DNA of 64,000 nucleotides from Dirofilaria immitis (GCA_024305405.1 JAKNDB010000076.1:926501-990500), one strand, 5' to 3'. Shown: positions 15,033 to 28,349, numbered from the stretch's first letter. Made by a program: numbers and translations. Notes: a model not told the origin generated them from the letters alone.

Positions 15033-16999
15033 CTTTATTAATTTATAGTAATCAGTTTTGGACAAATTTATCGTTAGCGTTGTCTGAAACAAGATGACAT
15101 TCGAAATTTGTTCGACTTTTCATTGTCATCAAGGTCATCCTGTTTTCCATCATTTTTGTCTAAGCAATCAGTTAGAAGACTGAAAATTTTAGATCTTTTA
15201 CAGGGAACTCTCCTCTTGTCAGCAAAATCAGCGATACGTATTTTTTGATATTTTGTGAATTCATTGCTGCATATCGATACTTTACAATTTATTATATTCA
15301 TCTTAAATAGCAGTGTCAATTTTTCTTTCGAATGAAAATTTTAAATTTATTGCTCTTTTCTTTTTTTTTTTAGGAAAATGCAACAATATGGAAAATAGTG
15401 AACGTTACAAACAGAAAGATACAAATAAGAAGAAGAAATATATATATCAAAGCCTTCTTTATGAGTAGAAACATGCAATGGATTTCTGATGCTTTCAGCA
15501 ATAGGTAGCACAGTACGGTAGAGTACAGTACTTGCCGAAGTATCATCTCTCTCTTTTGTAATTTTAATCCGAACACTTCTGGAAATACTGAAAAATCGCA
15601 CAAAAAGAAATATTTTAAAAATATTTCCAATAATAAAAGAAATGATCCATTATTAATTCCAACGAATTTCAAAGTAAAGTTCATCAAAGAAGATGGAAGG
15701 AAAAGGAATGAAGAATTTTGATAAATACTTTAAAGTTTATAATTTTATTTTAAGCATTATCATTTGAAAAAATTCTTTTGTTGAAAATAAATGAACAAAT
15801 AGAAAAGACTCTATCAATAAAAGAAAATTGTGATTTTATATCATTTTTTTTTCTATTTGAGGCTCTTCGATGAAGCGAACCCATTATCAGTGGCCTGTCT
15901 GATCAAGTGATTTTTGTCGTAAAAAATAGATAATATAATCAATGAATAATTGCCATTTAAAAGAGAGCTCATATAAGATTATATAAACTCGACTGGGAGA
16001 TGGAATAAGATGAGATTCTGTCTGAAAATACTTTGTTCTTGGCTTTCTCCTTTGCACGATTATTTGTCAATGCTTTTGTCAACATCAGTCAACATCAGCT
16101 TTTTGATCTCACCAAAAGGTTTATTTATTTCCATTTTTCAATTTCCTGAAAACTTTTATTTATAACTTCACTATCTCACCTGGACGTTCAGAATTTCTTG
16201 ATGCAGTTATTTACTGCCATCTTTTCGTGATGCAATTTATTACCTATAAATCTGTGGCTCGTTTCGATTTTTAAAGAGGAGAATTTAATTAAAAAACTGC
16301 ATGATATAGCTGAAGCAATATTTTATTATTCATGCTTATCCATCTATCATCTGCATATTATCCATGGAATTACTACGCTTAATTTCGATATACTGAACTC
16401 TCGGAAAGACGTGAAAGGAAGTTTCAATATCGACTTCCACGTTTTTAAAAATTGCAATCGCTTCTGAATAGCTTATAAGACATATTTCGGCTTGGATATT
16501 TCTCACAAAGTTTATATGCACGCATGTATAACAGTATGTAACATGTAAGCTATAGATGTCTACGTTCTCGAGTATTCAGAGAGTAATCAGTTTTGTGGTT
16601 TAAACATAAACTGCTATCTGATGAGAGATAGGTGTAAATTTGAAATATGCAGTGAAGTATTTCTGATAAACATGTCGCAATGAAGAGATGGAAGAGGAGA
16701 GATGACGAAAAAGGAGAGAGGCAGGAAGAAAGAAGTAATTTAGGTCGAAAAAAGTAAGCTATTGTTGACAAAAGCGGGATGACAAATAAGTATATTTGCA
16801 GCCAACTCATGCAAATATTTGATGCTGAAATCTGTACGTAAACAAACAAATAAATAAACAAGCGATTGAATAAACAAGGATAGAGAGAAAATAATAGGAA
16901 ATCGAATAGGAGCATAAATGAGCACAGCGAGTAGTAAGTAGTAAGGTACTATTCCCACAATTTGGCACTCTGAAAGTCATGATCCCGACACTGGTCATC

Positions 17000-17082
17000 T
17001 TTTCTCTCTCTCTCTCTCTTTCTTTTTCCTTCTCTTCCTCTCTGTTTCTCTTTCTTTTTTCTCTCTCTATTTCACTCTCTAT
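17000..17082. repeat. CT-rich polypyrimidine tract
   Basis: Long runs of CT dinucleotides interrupted by short T runs, visible from 17000 to 17082. Simple sequence, no gene. Confidence 0.8.
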
Positions 17083-17244
17083 CTAAATAAGTAGGATAGT
17101 ATAGTATAGCGCTCGCCTTTCGATACACCTTCTCTTCATCTCAGCATTATTTTCTCCTCAATTCATCTTTCCGATGACGAGAAAGATGTCGCATATTCTT
17201 TGATGTATCACTTCTCCTGTCTGCTATGTGTATGGCCTGCATGG

Positions 17245-17268
17245 ATGCATGCATGCATGCATGCACGC
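17245..17268. repeat. ATGC tetranucleotide microsatellite
   Basis: About five consecutive ATGC units ending in a GCACGC variant. Confidence 0.85.
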
Positions 17269-17738
17269 AATCCTCTTTGTACGTGTTTGCGAACTGCATG
17301 TTTATTTAGCTTTTATGTTTGTATGAATGCCTGAAGCGCGCGTTATTGGATTTCAATATCTGAAAGAAAGCTGCTCACAGTGCACACCACAGTCTTACAT
17401 TCCTGAAAATAGTTCCGGGTCTGGCTATTTAGAAGTTTATCCAATTTTATGAATCTGGGAAATCCTTCTGAAATATACCTATCGAGTTACTTTTCATCCT
17501 TGACACTGGGGCTGAAACAGATTCAATCACATTTGGAAATTGTCACACTGTGCTTAGCATTTCATTTCTTTCTCTACATTTCCGGATATTCGTTTCAATA
17601 TATGTTTGATTAGTGGAATGAAGCAGCTAGCAGGATTGACCTTTACCCTTATTGTCTTATTTAGTCATTGACTGTTTTATTATAAGTTGGCGAAATATTA
17701 AGTGGGGTATCAGAAGGATGTGTTTTCCGTTTCCAGTA

Positions 17739-17939
17739 ATGGCAGACAGTATACCATTCGTCCTGCATGACTTTTATCCGGAAGAACATTTTAATGATAT
17801 CTTGCCAAATAATGTTTCAAGTTCTATTTTTCAAATAGAAGAAGTAGAAAACAGTCCCGAAAAAAGTTCTTTCTTATTCCAGCATAAATTCTCACTCTGT
17901 AATGACTTGCACATTCGATGAACAACTGAGTAATAGAAG
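17739..17939 (+). CDS. candidate first exon of an unrecognised gene
   Basis: An ATG lies two bases behind a strong acceptor-like TTTCCAG, the arrangement expected for trans-splicing. The protein starts MADSIPFVLHDFYPEEHFND and is acidic and non-repetitive. As printed it stops at 17921. If the A6 run at 17860-17865 is one base too long, the frame continues (VMTCTFDEQLSNR) to an AATAGAAG|GTAGAT donor at 17939 in phase 2. I could not place the next exon: the following gene at 19680 has its own start and needs phase 0. Either an orphan exon or chance. Confidence 0.3.
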
Positions 17940-19679
17940 GTAGATAGGAAGGAACGCGTTTATTTGTTAAAACTCGTCATCTTCGTAGCATAACCTTCAT
18001 TCTTTATCAAAAACTCATGTCCGATTCATTTGGCCTCCAACGGACGGCATCTTCTTTTGATGTTTTCATCTGGTGAGTTGAGGAGGGAAGGGTATATTTA
18101 CTTCGTCCAGTTTTCTTTCTTCCTCCTTTTCTTCCTTTCTTTCATCCTTACATCCTCCCATCTTTCCTTTCTTCCTTCCTTCATCGTTGAAATTACATTT
18201 TATTTGATTTTTCCCATGACTAGTTGAACACGTTTGGAAAAGAATTACGGTCATGAGACAATTTAGGCTTTTTTGATGAAGTTTGAATGATATCTGAAAT
18301 AAATGTGGATAATTAACTCGACATCCGGACATTTATGGTAAAAAGATGGACCGATATTTATTTTCAGTATTTTGATTAAATTTCTCCATTTATGATATCA
18401 GGCTATTCAGGCTTTAATTCCTTTCGAAGAAATCGATTTTTGACATGCGGAAGTATTAAATTAAATTTAATTTTAAATTATTTTTTCAACGCAATCTGTA
18501 TTCACTTTTTTTCTCTTCTATTTAACTAACTAAAAGCCCATAAATAAAAGCAAAACTTTCATAACAAAACACCTCAAACCACTTTACATTTCATTGAAAT
18601 TACTGGTGATTGTTCTGTGCGAATATAATACCTAAGATAAGATATCCGAATTCAAAAAAACACTTTTATGTTTTTATGTATAGCAAGTTAAGGTATCTTT
18701 ATGGAATTTAAAAATAGATGATTTTTTGATTTCCGACACGGAAACTCCTGAAATTTTAAGTTCTCGAAATTTGTTTTGTGGATTTCAGGTACAGCCAGGC
18801 TTTGCTTATTATTTCAAACTTAAATATGAAGCAGTTTTATTGTAAATTCATGAAATTTATGGCATCTTGAACAATTTATTTAAAAAATAATTTGTTTGAG
18901 AAAAATAATTTAAAAAAATTTCCAGTAATTAAGGAATATGAAAGATATCCCAAAATTCTTAAAACGATATTTTTGTTTAGCATTTATACCAAGCATATGC
19001 GAATTACCCTCCCCTGCATTAATATTTCAATGAAGATATTTTTGCGGCAAGATCTGATAATAGTACAGATTTGTACATAACCTTGACATCAATTCCCTTT
19101 TTGCTTTCTCTGATTTCATCCTTTTACAAATGTCATATACTGGAGTCGAACTGGTCAAGGGGCGAATGATATGAGTTGTATTAGTAAATTTACGATTATA
19201 TTATTTCCGCATTACTCTTTCCAGTCTTTCATACCGTTCTCATTGTTTGCTTAATTGAAAGAAATGGTTACCAATTTCGTCTGTATTTGGTATTCATGTT
19301 TTCGCAGGATGTTATTTTGCAGGCGAATGCTCTGATCTTTTCGTATTTGATCACAACACTCAATTTCTCGCTTCTTGCATCTTTATCATCATTTTCATGA
19401 CTATTCTTTGAATCAACAATTTTAGTTTTACGTTTTCAATTTAAAATTTGAACAATTATTGCTTCTTCTTGAATAATTGTGGTTTAGCAAAAAATTCGAC
19501 AACACTGATTACATAACGGTTTTTTTCGCTTCTATTTATCGTAATTTTAGTGTAATCTAATTCAGTTTTTCGAAGCTTTCTCACCATCCATTCTATCTTC
19601 TCTCGTAGACATTTGAATTGGATATTTGGATTTAAGAATAATGTATTATTGCGTTATTATATTTCTATTTTGTCAGCAG

Positions 19680-22283
19680 ATGTCAGAATTCTCAAAATTT
19701 GAAAGATTTGAAATGAAATTAAGTCAGGTAAAATATAATATATCACGATTTAGTGTATATTGGACTGGAATTTGTACTCCTCATAAATTTCAAGGGATTG
19801 TGAAAGATCTCAAAGTCAGCGAATGGGATTTTAGAAAAAGACTTTGCTAACTATGTTTAATGAACCTACCGAAAAGAAATGGGAAGGAGAAATGGATATG
19901 ATTCCTATATTTCACTATTTTTATATCTTCATTTCTAACATACTTCAATTCAGTACTCTTTAACGGGAATGATGGATGCGCTATGAAACTGATTGCGACT
20001 TTTCTCTTTGAAAATTTGTTAGCATTGAATTTGAAATTTTAATTTAAAAAAAAAAGCCGATTTCCGATTCTAAGGTTCTGAGCTTAACGTATTTGTCGGC
20101 AATTTTTTCTCCTTACAATTGTAACAGTGCATCTTCATTTCGAATAAACAAAAACTTGAAGAAGCGAAGGCGAGAAGAAAAGCAATGTTTAAAAGCCTTT
20201 TTCGCCCACGACGATCAAATAAAGAGAATGAAGATCAAGAACAGCATCAGCAACAACAACATTCTGCCAATGAATCTGTTGGTATTTTCAAACTTGAATT
20301 TACATTCCCTTTTACTAATAATTGAAAAAGAGTGACGCAAATTAGGGGATTAAGTAATCACTCGTGGATATATTTTGGAGCCAGTTAGACATGGATCTTA
20401 GGACATAAGAATTTAAAGTTCAAAATCCGATAAGTGTAGCGACAATTTCTGATTTGCTATCAATAGTATATACTGATGAATAACGCATCTTTAATGCAGA
20501 TGTTCCTATATATTTTCTTTTATTCTCCCTCCTTTCTTTCAAATAATCACGTTACAGGAACGCAACTCATCCTTCTACAAATCGCTAAGAAATGCGCGTG
20601 AAAAACGATCTTATCATTCATCTTATCATTATCGAGGAAATACGAGTGGTGGAGCGGATAATGGTCTTACCGCATCAACAGCACCATATTATATCGCCAC
20701 CCAGCGGAAATATCCACGTGGTACGCAGTCATGCTATGATGGTTTCAATGATGATTTCGATCGATTTTCGAGCATGAATAGGTCGTTTATTAGTGCGGCA
20801 CATTTAAAATATAAGGTATCTTTTATGAAAGTTTTCAGATTTTTTCATTCTGGTTCCAAGACCTTTAAATATTTAGAGTAGGTAGTTAAAGAGGAATTAT
20901 CTCAAAATTATATTCGTCCCTGTTCACTAATTTGGCCAGAAAAAAAAATCTTTGATAGTCCCCAGTTGTTATGTTCCATTTAGAAGCCCCGATAGTCTCA
21001 AAATATTTAGAATTTTAAAAATCATTTAGTAGTTCAACTAAATATATATATATATCATGTATTTTTAAAAGTTGCAAATATTTCCCAAAAATTAATAAGC
21101 TAACAGAATTCAAATATGTTGTATGAAGATACAATACATTGTTCAATCTTATTAATTTAATTTCTTTCTGTTTGTTCATTCTTTTGTTTACTCCTTCGTG
21201 AATTTACCAACTCTTTATCCATTTTCAGCCCTCTCGCCGTGAATACATAAATATTATACGCCGAAATCATTTGAATTCTGACTATGGTAGCTGTGATCCA
21301 TCATTGAGCAGCCAGCCTCTATATAGTAGGGACTTAGATGATTCGGATGCTGAGACATGGAATTCGGAAAGAATTATTAAGGTTGGCAATTTTAATCATT
21401 TGAATTCTTTTAGTTATTTGTGGAACAAATAAAATAAATTTTTCACAAGCTTTTTATCACTTTTCATAAATTGAAGGAACTTCGGGCGGAGTTAAGAGCT
21501 ACAAACGAACGAAAGAATTATTACAAAGATTTATACAAACGTGAACGGCAAAACAGGATACGTGATCGTGAGTTGCGTGATTTGGTGGAGAAGAAACTTA
21601 TGGATGATCTTAGAAGCAAAGAATTGGAGTGTTCCAATAATTTATTAAGAATTAAAACGCTGGAACAGGTAAAAGCTTGATTAGCTCGAGAGATAAAACT
21701 TGTGATTTATTGTTTTGTCAAAGTTTCAAAATTAAACTTGGTTTTTCAGCAGCTTCAACATCACTCCAATTTCTCGCCTCCGTTTCGTGAATCTTCCTTT
21801 CGCATTCCTCATTACTGCACCCCTTCAACATCTAATACTGCGTCAACAATGGCTGGAGCAGGCGAAGCGTTGTCTAGTGCTTCAGAACTATTTGCTATCC
21901 GAGGTGCCTATCTGGTAAATCCAACAAGTGGCGTCAAAATAGCAGGAACAACAGCCGCAACAGTAGCTAATAATCCTGTGGAAATACCAGATGAAATGAA
22001 AGTTTTCCGACAACCTGATGAATTACCTTTGGAGTTAGCACGGAATAATAGTGACGTAGATACGCCATTTCATGTTAGAATTAATGATGTAGGAAAAATA
22101 TCAGCTAATCCGTTAGGCATTGCTTTGGCAAATCGCGAAAATTTTAATGGAACAGTATTGGAAGAAGATCCTCAATCTGATAACGGTTACGGTACCACTT
22201 CGGAATGCGCTTCTGAACTTGTTCGAAGTATACGGCGAGTACATAGTGATTCCGAAGTACCATTGAAAGTGATACAAACATAA
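19680..22283 (+). CDS. unrecognised coiled-coil protein, six exons, about 444 aa
   Basis: Exons 19680-19727, 20128-20277, 20558-20815, 21229-21381, 21477-21668 and 21750-22283. All junctions are phase 0, with a stop at 22281. The start is MSEFSKFERF, chosen because ATG directly follows a CAGCAG acceptor and exon 1 ends at CAG|GTAAAA in phase with exon 2. Regions in order: basic helix KLEEAKARRKAMFKSLF; Gln-rich linker; Tyr/Ser/Gly-rich middle; acidic Asp/Ser stretch; a strong charged coiled coil in exon 5 (ELRAELRATNERKNYYKDLY onward); and a Ser/Thr/Asn-rich C-terminal half. Exon 2 must use the weak GTTGGT donor (the nearby GTATTT would break frame). No membrane segment or signal peptide seen. 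It is the longest predicted protein here that needs no base correction. Family unknown; a cytoskeletal or scaffold role would be a guess. Confidence 0.75.
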
Positions 22284-23244
22284 TTTGTGCTTTTACTTAT
22301 ATATTTAATCACAAATCATTTTTTCAGCTACCTCTTTTAAAAAAATATTCGAAAATCAATTAGTATTGTCATCTTTTGATATTACTTTTCAGAAGACACT
22401 GTTTTCTGATATTCACTTAATTTAACGAAACTCAAACTTTCAATATAAGATTTCGAAAATGCAAATGATATGAATTATTTAATATATTGAGTTTTTATAA
22501 AATATAAAATGTGAAGTTTTTATGAGATATGAACTGCTATTCCTCTTATTTTTCGGTGATTTAATGCGTAATTTAATATTATTTTATTTTACTTGTTGAA
22601 AAATTATAGTAAAATCAACTATTTTGTCAATTATGTTTATAAACTGTAATGTTCTATAGATGGTTTAATTTGCCGCTCTAAAACATCTAATGTGAGCTTT
22701 GATCTGTATGAAGCATTTACATTATAATGCAGCTTGTGGCCCAGGTACTTTACATGATTTGACTTGAGAAGTTTGATCAAGAAATCCACTGTTTAAATCG
22801 TTTAGAAGAAAAAATTTCTCGAATCACCTCTGAAAATTTCTGCTCTTCTGTCTGAATTCGGAATTGAAAAATAAATTTTATTTGCCGAAACTCATTTCAA
22901 AAGCTCTCTTATCAATCAAGCTTTCGTTTGTTCTGTAATATTTAAATTTTGCGTTCATTATGGCAATTTTTTCCGCATTTAAATAATTTCAATTATTTCA
23001 TTTATTGATTATTTTCTACGGAATATATTTGTCACAACTGTATTCTTATGTTGTATAGAAAATGAAAAAAGATTACAATTTCAATTTTATCAATTTTTAT
23101 TACTATAATTTGCATTCATATTTTAGATTTAGGTAATGATTAAAAATTTAGTTTTAGCTTGTGAATATCTCAACACTTGCAAACTGAAGAAACTGTTTCA
23201 AAATTTATCTGAAACTTCTTATGTTCTGTTAACAATAATCGTCT
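22284..23244. other. intergenic between convergent genes
   Basis: AT-rich spacer between the 3' ends of the coiled-coil gene (+) and the membrane-protein gene (-). It should hold both 3' UTRs. No further gene seen. Confidence 0.5.
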
Positions 23245-24712
23245 TCACCAATTCCATGTTCGGTTTCTTCGTAAAGTATTTTTTATCCAAGAGGTAATCG
23301 TAAGCTCCTTAACAATAATATAAGACCAAATGATGACTGTAGCTCCAAAAATGACATTACGGCTAAATTGAATGGCCAAATAGGACCAAAGTTGTTCTCC
23401 AACTTGTATATGCTAAAAACAGAAGCATAAAAAAACAATCAGAATGTTTCGAATAGCTCAAAATGAAACAACTTCAATAATCGAGACCGGTTTCGAGAAA
23501 TGTCTCGCAAAACGTGATGAAATGATTATGAAACTTGTTAAACTAAACAGAAACGAAAAGAACTTTTTGCTATAAATATATTTTTCGAACAAAATTCAAT
23601 TCTAAATAGCTAAAAATTAGAAGAGAAATGTTGACCCTTCGACAAAAAGATGTTCGCACTAGGCTTATTTTATGGTTATACTTGAATGAATGCATTCTTC
23701 TTGTTTTACTCAGAAGCTTACCTAGAATAGAAACTGAAGAGCCTATGAGTAGCCTGCAATCCCATGGACATGCTTGTTATCGATGCAATAGCTGCAATAA
23801 TGAGAACTGTGATTTCGATATGCATAAATGCCATCAGTGGCCACATATACTTCGGCTTTTCTGCCACAATACCATAGATCTGAAATTTTGTAAAGAATGA
23901 GAGCCCACTACATCGTTGATGCTGTTCATGCATTTCAGTACGGAGTATTTCCCTAATGAATTTCGGACTTGGCCATGCATCAGTTATCTCAGAAAGGTTT
24001 ACAGTGCTATTTGCCAAACATACTGATTTGATATATTTGATGGTGAGATTGTAAACAAACGACTTGTGATTTGTTTGAATTTTCAAAAATTATCTTATAA
24101 CATTTCGTATATCGCCAATTTTACTATTCCTGTACCATGTACCATGAGAAAGTATTCTAATCGATTTTATGATGAAAATAGGTGAATAATTAAATAAGCA
24201 GATGAATTAATAACCATGAGAAGTGTAGTGGCTGTGGCAAAAATAAGAAATATGATTAATATCACCAACAACAATATATGAATATTCGCATTCTCAAGTT
24301 GCAAATCTGTAATTTCGTTAATAGAAAATGCAATTAGATTTCAGCTCGTAATATTAACATAAGAGTTTTGACTACTTTTGACCTATGAACCAGAATAGCA
24401 TCAGAAATATTCACTATAACAATTACATAATACAATTTATGTATAATGCTTGAAAGAAGTGTCATTTCGAATTTTTTTCATAAACAAAACCAATCACACT
24501 TTTGCTACGATAACTTACTGAAGAATAAAAGTGTAGCTAAAATGAGTAGGAGGATCTCAAGAATCCCACAAAACACGGCGGCATTTCGATAGTGCATCAA
24601 ACGACAAATTGCTGGTGCCAAGTAGAATTCGTCATCTTTGTCATAGATGAATGGTTTTTTCAGACTTTTCATTATCCACAGCTATTTCTCGAGATTGAAC
24701 AGCACTTGTCAT
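23245..24712 (-). CDS. four-helix (tetraspan-like) membrane protein
   Basis: Four exons: 24712-24519, 24306-24215, 23879-23722 and 23412-23245. Each carries one hydrophobic helix: FCGILEILLLILATLLFF; ILLLVILIIFLIFATATTLL; MHIEITVLIIAAIASITSM; and NVIFGATVIIWSYIIV. The N-terminus before the first helix is hydrophilic. A TTTCAG acceptor sits 16 bases before the ATG at 24712, fitting trans-splicing. Two homopolymer corrections are needed: one base fewer in the run at 24655-24660 (otherwise the first ATG gives a 23-codon ORF and translation must restart at 24672), and one base more in the run at 23388-23390. Size, about 190 aa, and helix spacing resemble small nematode tetraspan proteins, but I do not recognise the subfamily. 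Confidence 0.65.
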
Positions 24713-25214
24713 GTTAGGAGTTTTTCTGAAATTTTCCACAGTTCCAATTGCATTCCTTAAATCCCATAAGGAAATTTATGAGAATAAAAACTTGTGATGA
24801 ATTAGACGATTATGATAGCAAATCAAAGTATCCTGTAGCACTTTTTCATATTAGACAATTCCGGAAATCATCCTGTGAAATCACTTCTGTGCGAGAATTT
24901 TTGAAATCGAAATCGATATGATACTTTCAAAATTTTATTTTTACTCAGCCACTTAATCTAAACTAACCCTGAGGAGAAAGGAATGTGAAGGAGAAGATCG
25001 CGCACAGAACGGAAAAAGGATTCATGGAAGAGGCACATTCGAATGAGAAGTGATAAAAATCATTTTATCATGATTAATTTAAAAAAGATTGATAATGGAC
25101 AATTTCTTACTAAACAGGTTTTCCTCTTCAAATTACCTAAAAATTACTATTACAACAAAAATAAAACTTTGATTTATTAAAAATTAATTCGCAGTTGAAG
25201 TTTTTGCAAGAATC

Positions 25215-25328
25215 GAAAAAGAAACTTCTAAAATAAAACATAGACAAGATAAGAATCAAGAGGAAATCACTGAAAAAGAAACTTCTAAAATAAAACATAG
25301 ACAAGATAAGAATCAAGAGGAAATCATT
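25215..25328 (+). repeat. 57-bp tandem duplication with open reading frame
   Basis: Copies 25215-25271 and 25272-25328 differ at one base. The unit is 19 codons and is open in the frame EKETSKIKHRQDKNQEEIT in both copies, ending at a TGA just after copy 2. An acceptor-like CGCAG lies about 20 bases upstream. It may be a small charged exon with an in-frame duplication, or a non-coding duplication that happens to stay open. Confidence 0.85.
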
Positions 25329-25512
25329 GAATGAGATAATTCCAAGAGAATGTACAGATAAATGGGCGAATATTCAGGGATCTCTATATGTCTGTCCGTT
25401 GTATCCGTTATTATTTCGATGAATTGATTAAGTGGCAAAGAGATAGAATTGAATCGAAATCTTTATTGCTTTTTCTATGACTCTCCGTCGGTAGTTAAGG
25501 AGAAAGAAAGAT

Positions 25513-25555
25513 AATTAATAATAATTAATAGTAATAATAATAATAATAATAATTA

Positions 25556-25601
<46 letters not shown>
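25513..25601. repeat. AAT/TAA trinucleotide microsatellite
   Basis: About 25 AAT units with a few AATTAATAG interruptions. Confidence 0.95.
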
Positions 25602-25603
<2 letters not shown>

Positions 25604-26252
25604 CGATAATGACAATGATTGTGGTGATGATGATTTCATTTTCATTTTCTCTGCTTCTATTCATTGAGAAAAAAGTTAGGGTTAAGATAGTATAGCGAAT
25701 AAGTCGATATAAAGCAAAAATTCATTCATTTATAAAAATTTGAGAAATTTTTACATCATAGAACTCTTCATGTCCTTGTTTAAGAAATCACTCAAAGCTT
25801 TAGAATAAAAGACAGAATAAATTTATCTACAACAGTTGTGGTACGACATATTTTCATAAAGAGCATTGAAGTGTGAGACAGTTTAAACAGTATCTATTGG
25901 AATGCATCATAGAGATATGTGGTAGTGGCCGATGGTTCGGGAGATGATAGCAAACTGTGGTTTTGCAGAGGCATGTTAAAATGTTTGCTGAGAGTAGTTC
26001 CTTTTAAGGTACTTTTAATTTTACCGGATTTTTGCGTTTCTTTAATTTTTCTATTTTCTGTAAGAGATTCTAATGTTACGAGGAGATTTGAGTTAAAAGC
26101 AAACGTTAGATTAAATTTGGATTTTTTCAAGTCTTTGGGAACTTTTTGAAACTATTTAAACTTATTAATTGTTTTCTACGTGAGGTGTAAAGTAATAATT
26201 TCTACTTTTATATAGAAAGCGCAAACTAAAAAGGAAGGAGATCACTGAAGAT

Positions 26253-28061
26253 ATGGAAGGAGCACTTGTGAGCAATAAAGATAACGAGCAATCTAGAGAT
26301 ATAAGTAATAATGTACTTGTGAATAATAATGCTGCTGACAGTGAACAATTTATTGGGGCATTTAATGAGACTGCAGAAGTCGAAGCGAACAATATTGTGG
26401 ATGAGGTATCTTTATTTCAAGAACAAAATCTGGTAGCTTCTGTCTTTTTATTTCCCCAGAAATTCTTTATTTTCTTCAAACGGAAAAATAATGCTTGAGT
26501 AAATGTTGCCTGTCTCTAAATAATTATTTTGGGAACATAATTAATATGCTGAATAAATCGTGATAACTACGATATTTATCTTCTTCTTTTGTTCTAAATG
26601 AAATAATGAAAGAATAGTTATTGGACTCATTAATATTTAATTTTCTTCTCGAATAATAAAAAAATCTGGAAAAAAACCCGTCCCACTGTCAATCTCATTT
26701 TGCCAGTCAGGTCGTAAGTTCTTCCAAAAGGCCAGTATATCTTTTCTGTTTCTAATTTTTTTTGTTTTCAAATAATTTTTCCATCTACATAACCATTTTG
26801 TATGATTAATCTATAAAAAGTATATTTCAGAGAAAGATGAAGCTACCGAAGTGCAAAATATTATTAAGACATGAAATGCCTGAAATAAAGGAACGAAAAG
26901 TGGTATTATTTACTTTCAAACATTGCCACCAAACTTCACTGTCTCAAGAATGCGTAATGAAATGAGTAAATTTGGCGAAATTGGAAGAATATATTTGCAA
27001 GTAAATTTTTCATTGATTTCGAAAAAATCCAGCATTAATATTGGATTTTTGATGCATAGTACAGAATCTACAAATCGTTTCACAAATCATATCATGTTAA
27101 TGAAGAGTAAAATTAATTTGCAAAATCCGATATGCTCATATCATATTAATAGTATTTGTATTTCAATTCGATTTTTTTAAATATATATTTATTTAACTTT
27201 GCAGGCTGAGAAACGGCGTGATGCGAAAGGTAAACGAAGGAAACGATTTGTGGAAGGTTGGGTTGAGTTTAAGAAGAAAAGTCTGGCTAAGCGAGTAGCT
27301 GTGTCGCTGAATAATACAGCGGTTGGTGGAAAACGGCGAAATACTGCGCGAGAATCTCTCTGGACAATGAAATATTTGAGCGGGTTTGATGCCTAATTTT
27401 TACCCCTTTAATTATCGATTTTGGTTAGATTCGCAAACAAGAATTTTTTTAAATTTATTTTCTCTTCGTATGAAGAATTCAATTTCCAATACGGATACAT
27501 TTTTACTGGCTTTCTCTGAAGATGAATAAAGTTTAATTACTACTGCATATAGAGATTGTAGTTCTATGGAATATGTTAGACATTCTAGTTCGGCAATGTT
27601 GCTGAAGTGTTTAGAATCGGAAAATCTAAAGTCTAGTGGTAGCCAATTTCTCTTTCCAGATTCAAGTGGGTACATTTGGTTGAACAATTAAATTTCGAAC
27701 ATCGGATTGAACAGCAACGAATGCATGTTGAAATAGCTCAAGCAAAACGACAGGCTTCATTTTCTCTGACCAAGTGGAGAAAGGAGAACAACTGAGAAAA
27801 CTGGAAGAAAAAGTAATCAAACCTTTCAGAAATGTTCACTTGATTATATGATTTATTATTGATAATTCTAATCAATAACTCGGAATTATTCCTTTCTATA
27901 TTCATCATTTTCTTTATAGTATGTTTTCATTCTAGGTTTTGAAGAAAGGTGGCATGTGGGATAAATTTCAGCGACAAGTGCAGCAACGTTCGACGATGAA
28001 GAAAAACAAGAAACATAAGCATACTAACGATCAGCTATTACATATGATATTCACTGAATGA
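26253..28061 (+). CDS. ABT1: ABT1/ESF2 family pre-rRNA processing factor
   Basis: Five exons: 26253-26405, 26831-27000, 27205-27383, 27660-27812 and 27936-28061; about 260 aa. The family is a nucleolar RRM protein of the small-subunit processome (yeast Esf2) and activator of basal transcription 1 in animals. Seen here: a variable acidic N-terminus; an RRM core beginning [13 protein letters not shown] and EIGRIYLQ; the hallmark [41 protein letters not shown]; then [20 protein letters not shown] and a Lys-rich tail. Splice phases fit the expected protein exactly if one A is added at 26896-26899 and one T at 27760-27763; as printed both exons are frameshifted. The start ATG is the first in exon 1, but a basic in-frame stretch just upstream suggests an extra 5' exon. 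Family certain, N-terminus uncertain. Confidence 0.92.
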
Positions 28062-28349
28062 TTAAGTTGTGAAATTCATTCTGTAAGGGATCGAAATTCC
28101 ATCGTTACGCTCATTTGTAATTTTTTTTAAATAAGACAGATTATTCATGGAAAAAAACAAAGATACCATTTCTCTAAAATCACTTCGTGTACTTTCTCTA
28201 CGTCCTATTTATTTCGTGCAGAATCTCTGTAGTTGAAGCTTTAGTTGTCTGTGGGAGTATTTTGCGGCCGGTACTTTTCACTAAACATAGTTTTCGTTAA
28301 ATCCTAATTAGGCGTGCTTAAATCATAGTTAGGCTTAAACTTCTTAATC

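Larger units (their letters stand above)
15033..17738. other. intergenic, low-complexity zone near 17.0-17.3 kb
   Basis: No supported gene. Apparent minus-strand ORFs at 15370-15687 and 16550-16915 are hydrophobic, Leu/Phe/Ile/Ser-rich and overlap other open frames; I take them as chance. From about 17000 to 17082 there is a CT-rich polypyrimidine tract, and 17245-17268 is an ATGC tetranucleotide repeat. Confidence 0.5.
24713..26252. other. intergenic with tandem and microsatellite repeats
   Basis: Divergent spacer between the tetraspan gene (-) and ABT1 (+), expected to hold both promoters. It contains the 57-bp tandem duplication and the AAT microsatellite listed separately. Short ORFs on both strands near 25.9-26.1 kb overlap each other and are not supported. 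Confidence 0.5.

Noticed and set aside
15370..15687. 105-codon hydrophobic minus-strand ORF
   Set aside because: Overlaps another open frame in the same DNA and is dominated by Leu/Phe/Ile; likely chance.
16550..16915. 121-codon minus-strand ORF
   Set aside because: Low-complexity Leu/Ser/Phe/Tyr composition next to simple repeats; overlapping frames are equally open.
27412..27687. 91-codon minus-strand ORF over an ABT1 intron
   Set aside because: Partly a shadow of ABT1 exon 4; no start context or splice partners. Kept only as a faint possibility for a downstream exon of the 28.35-kb gene.
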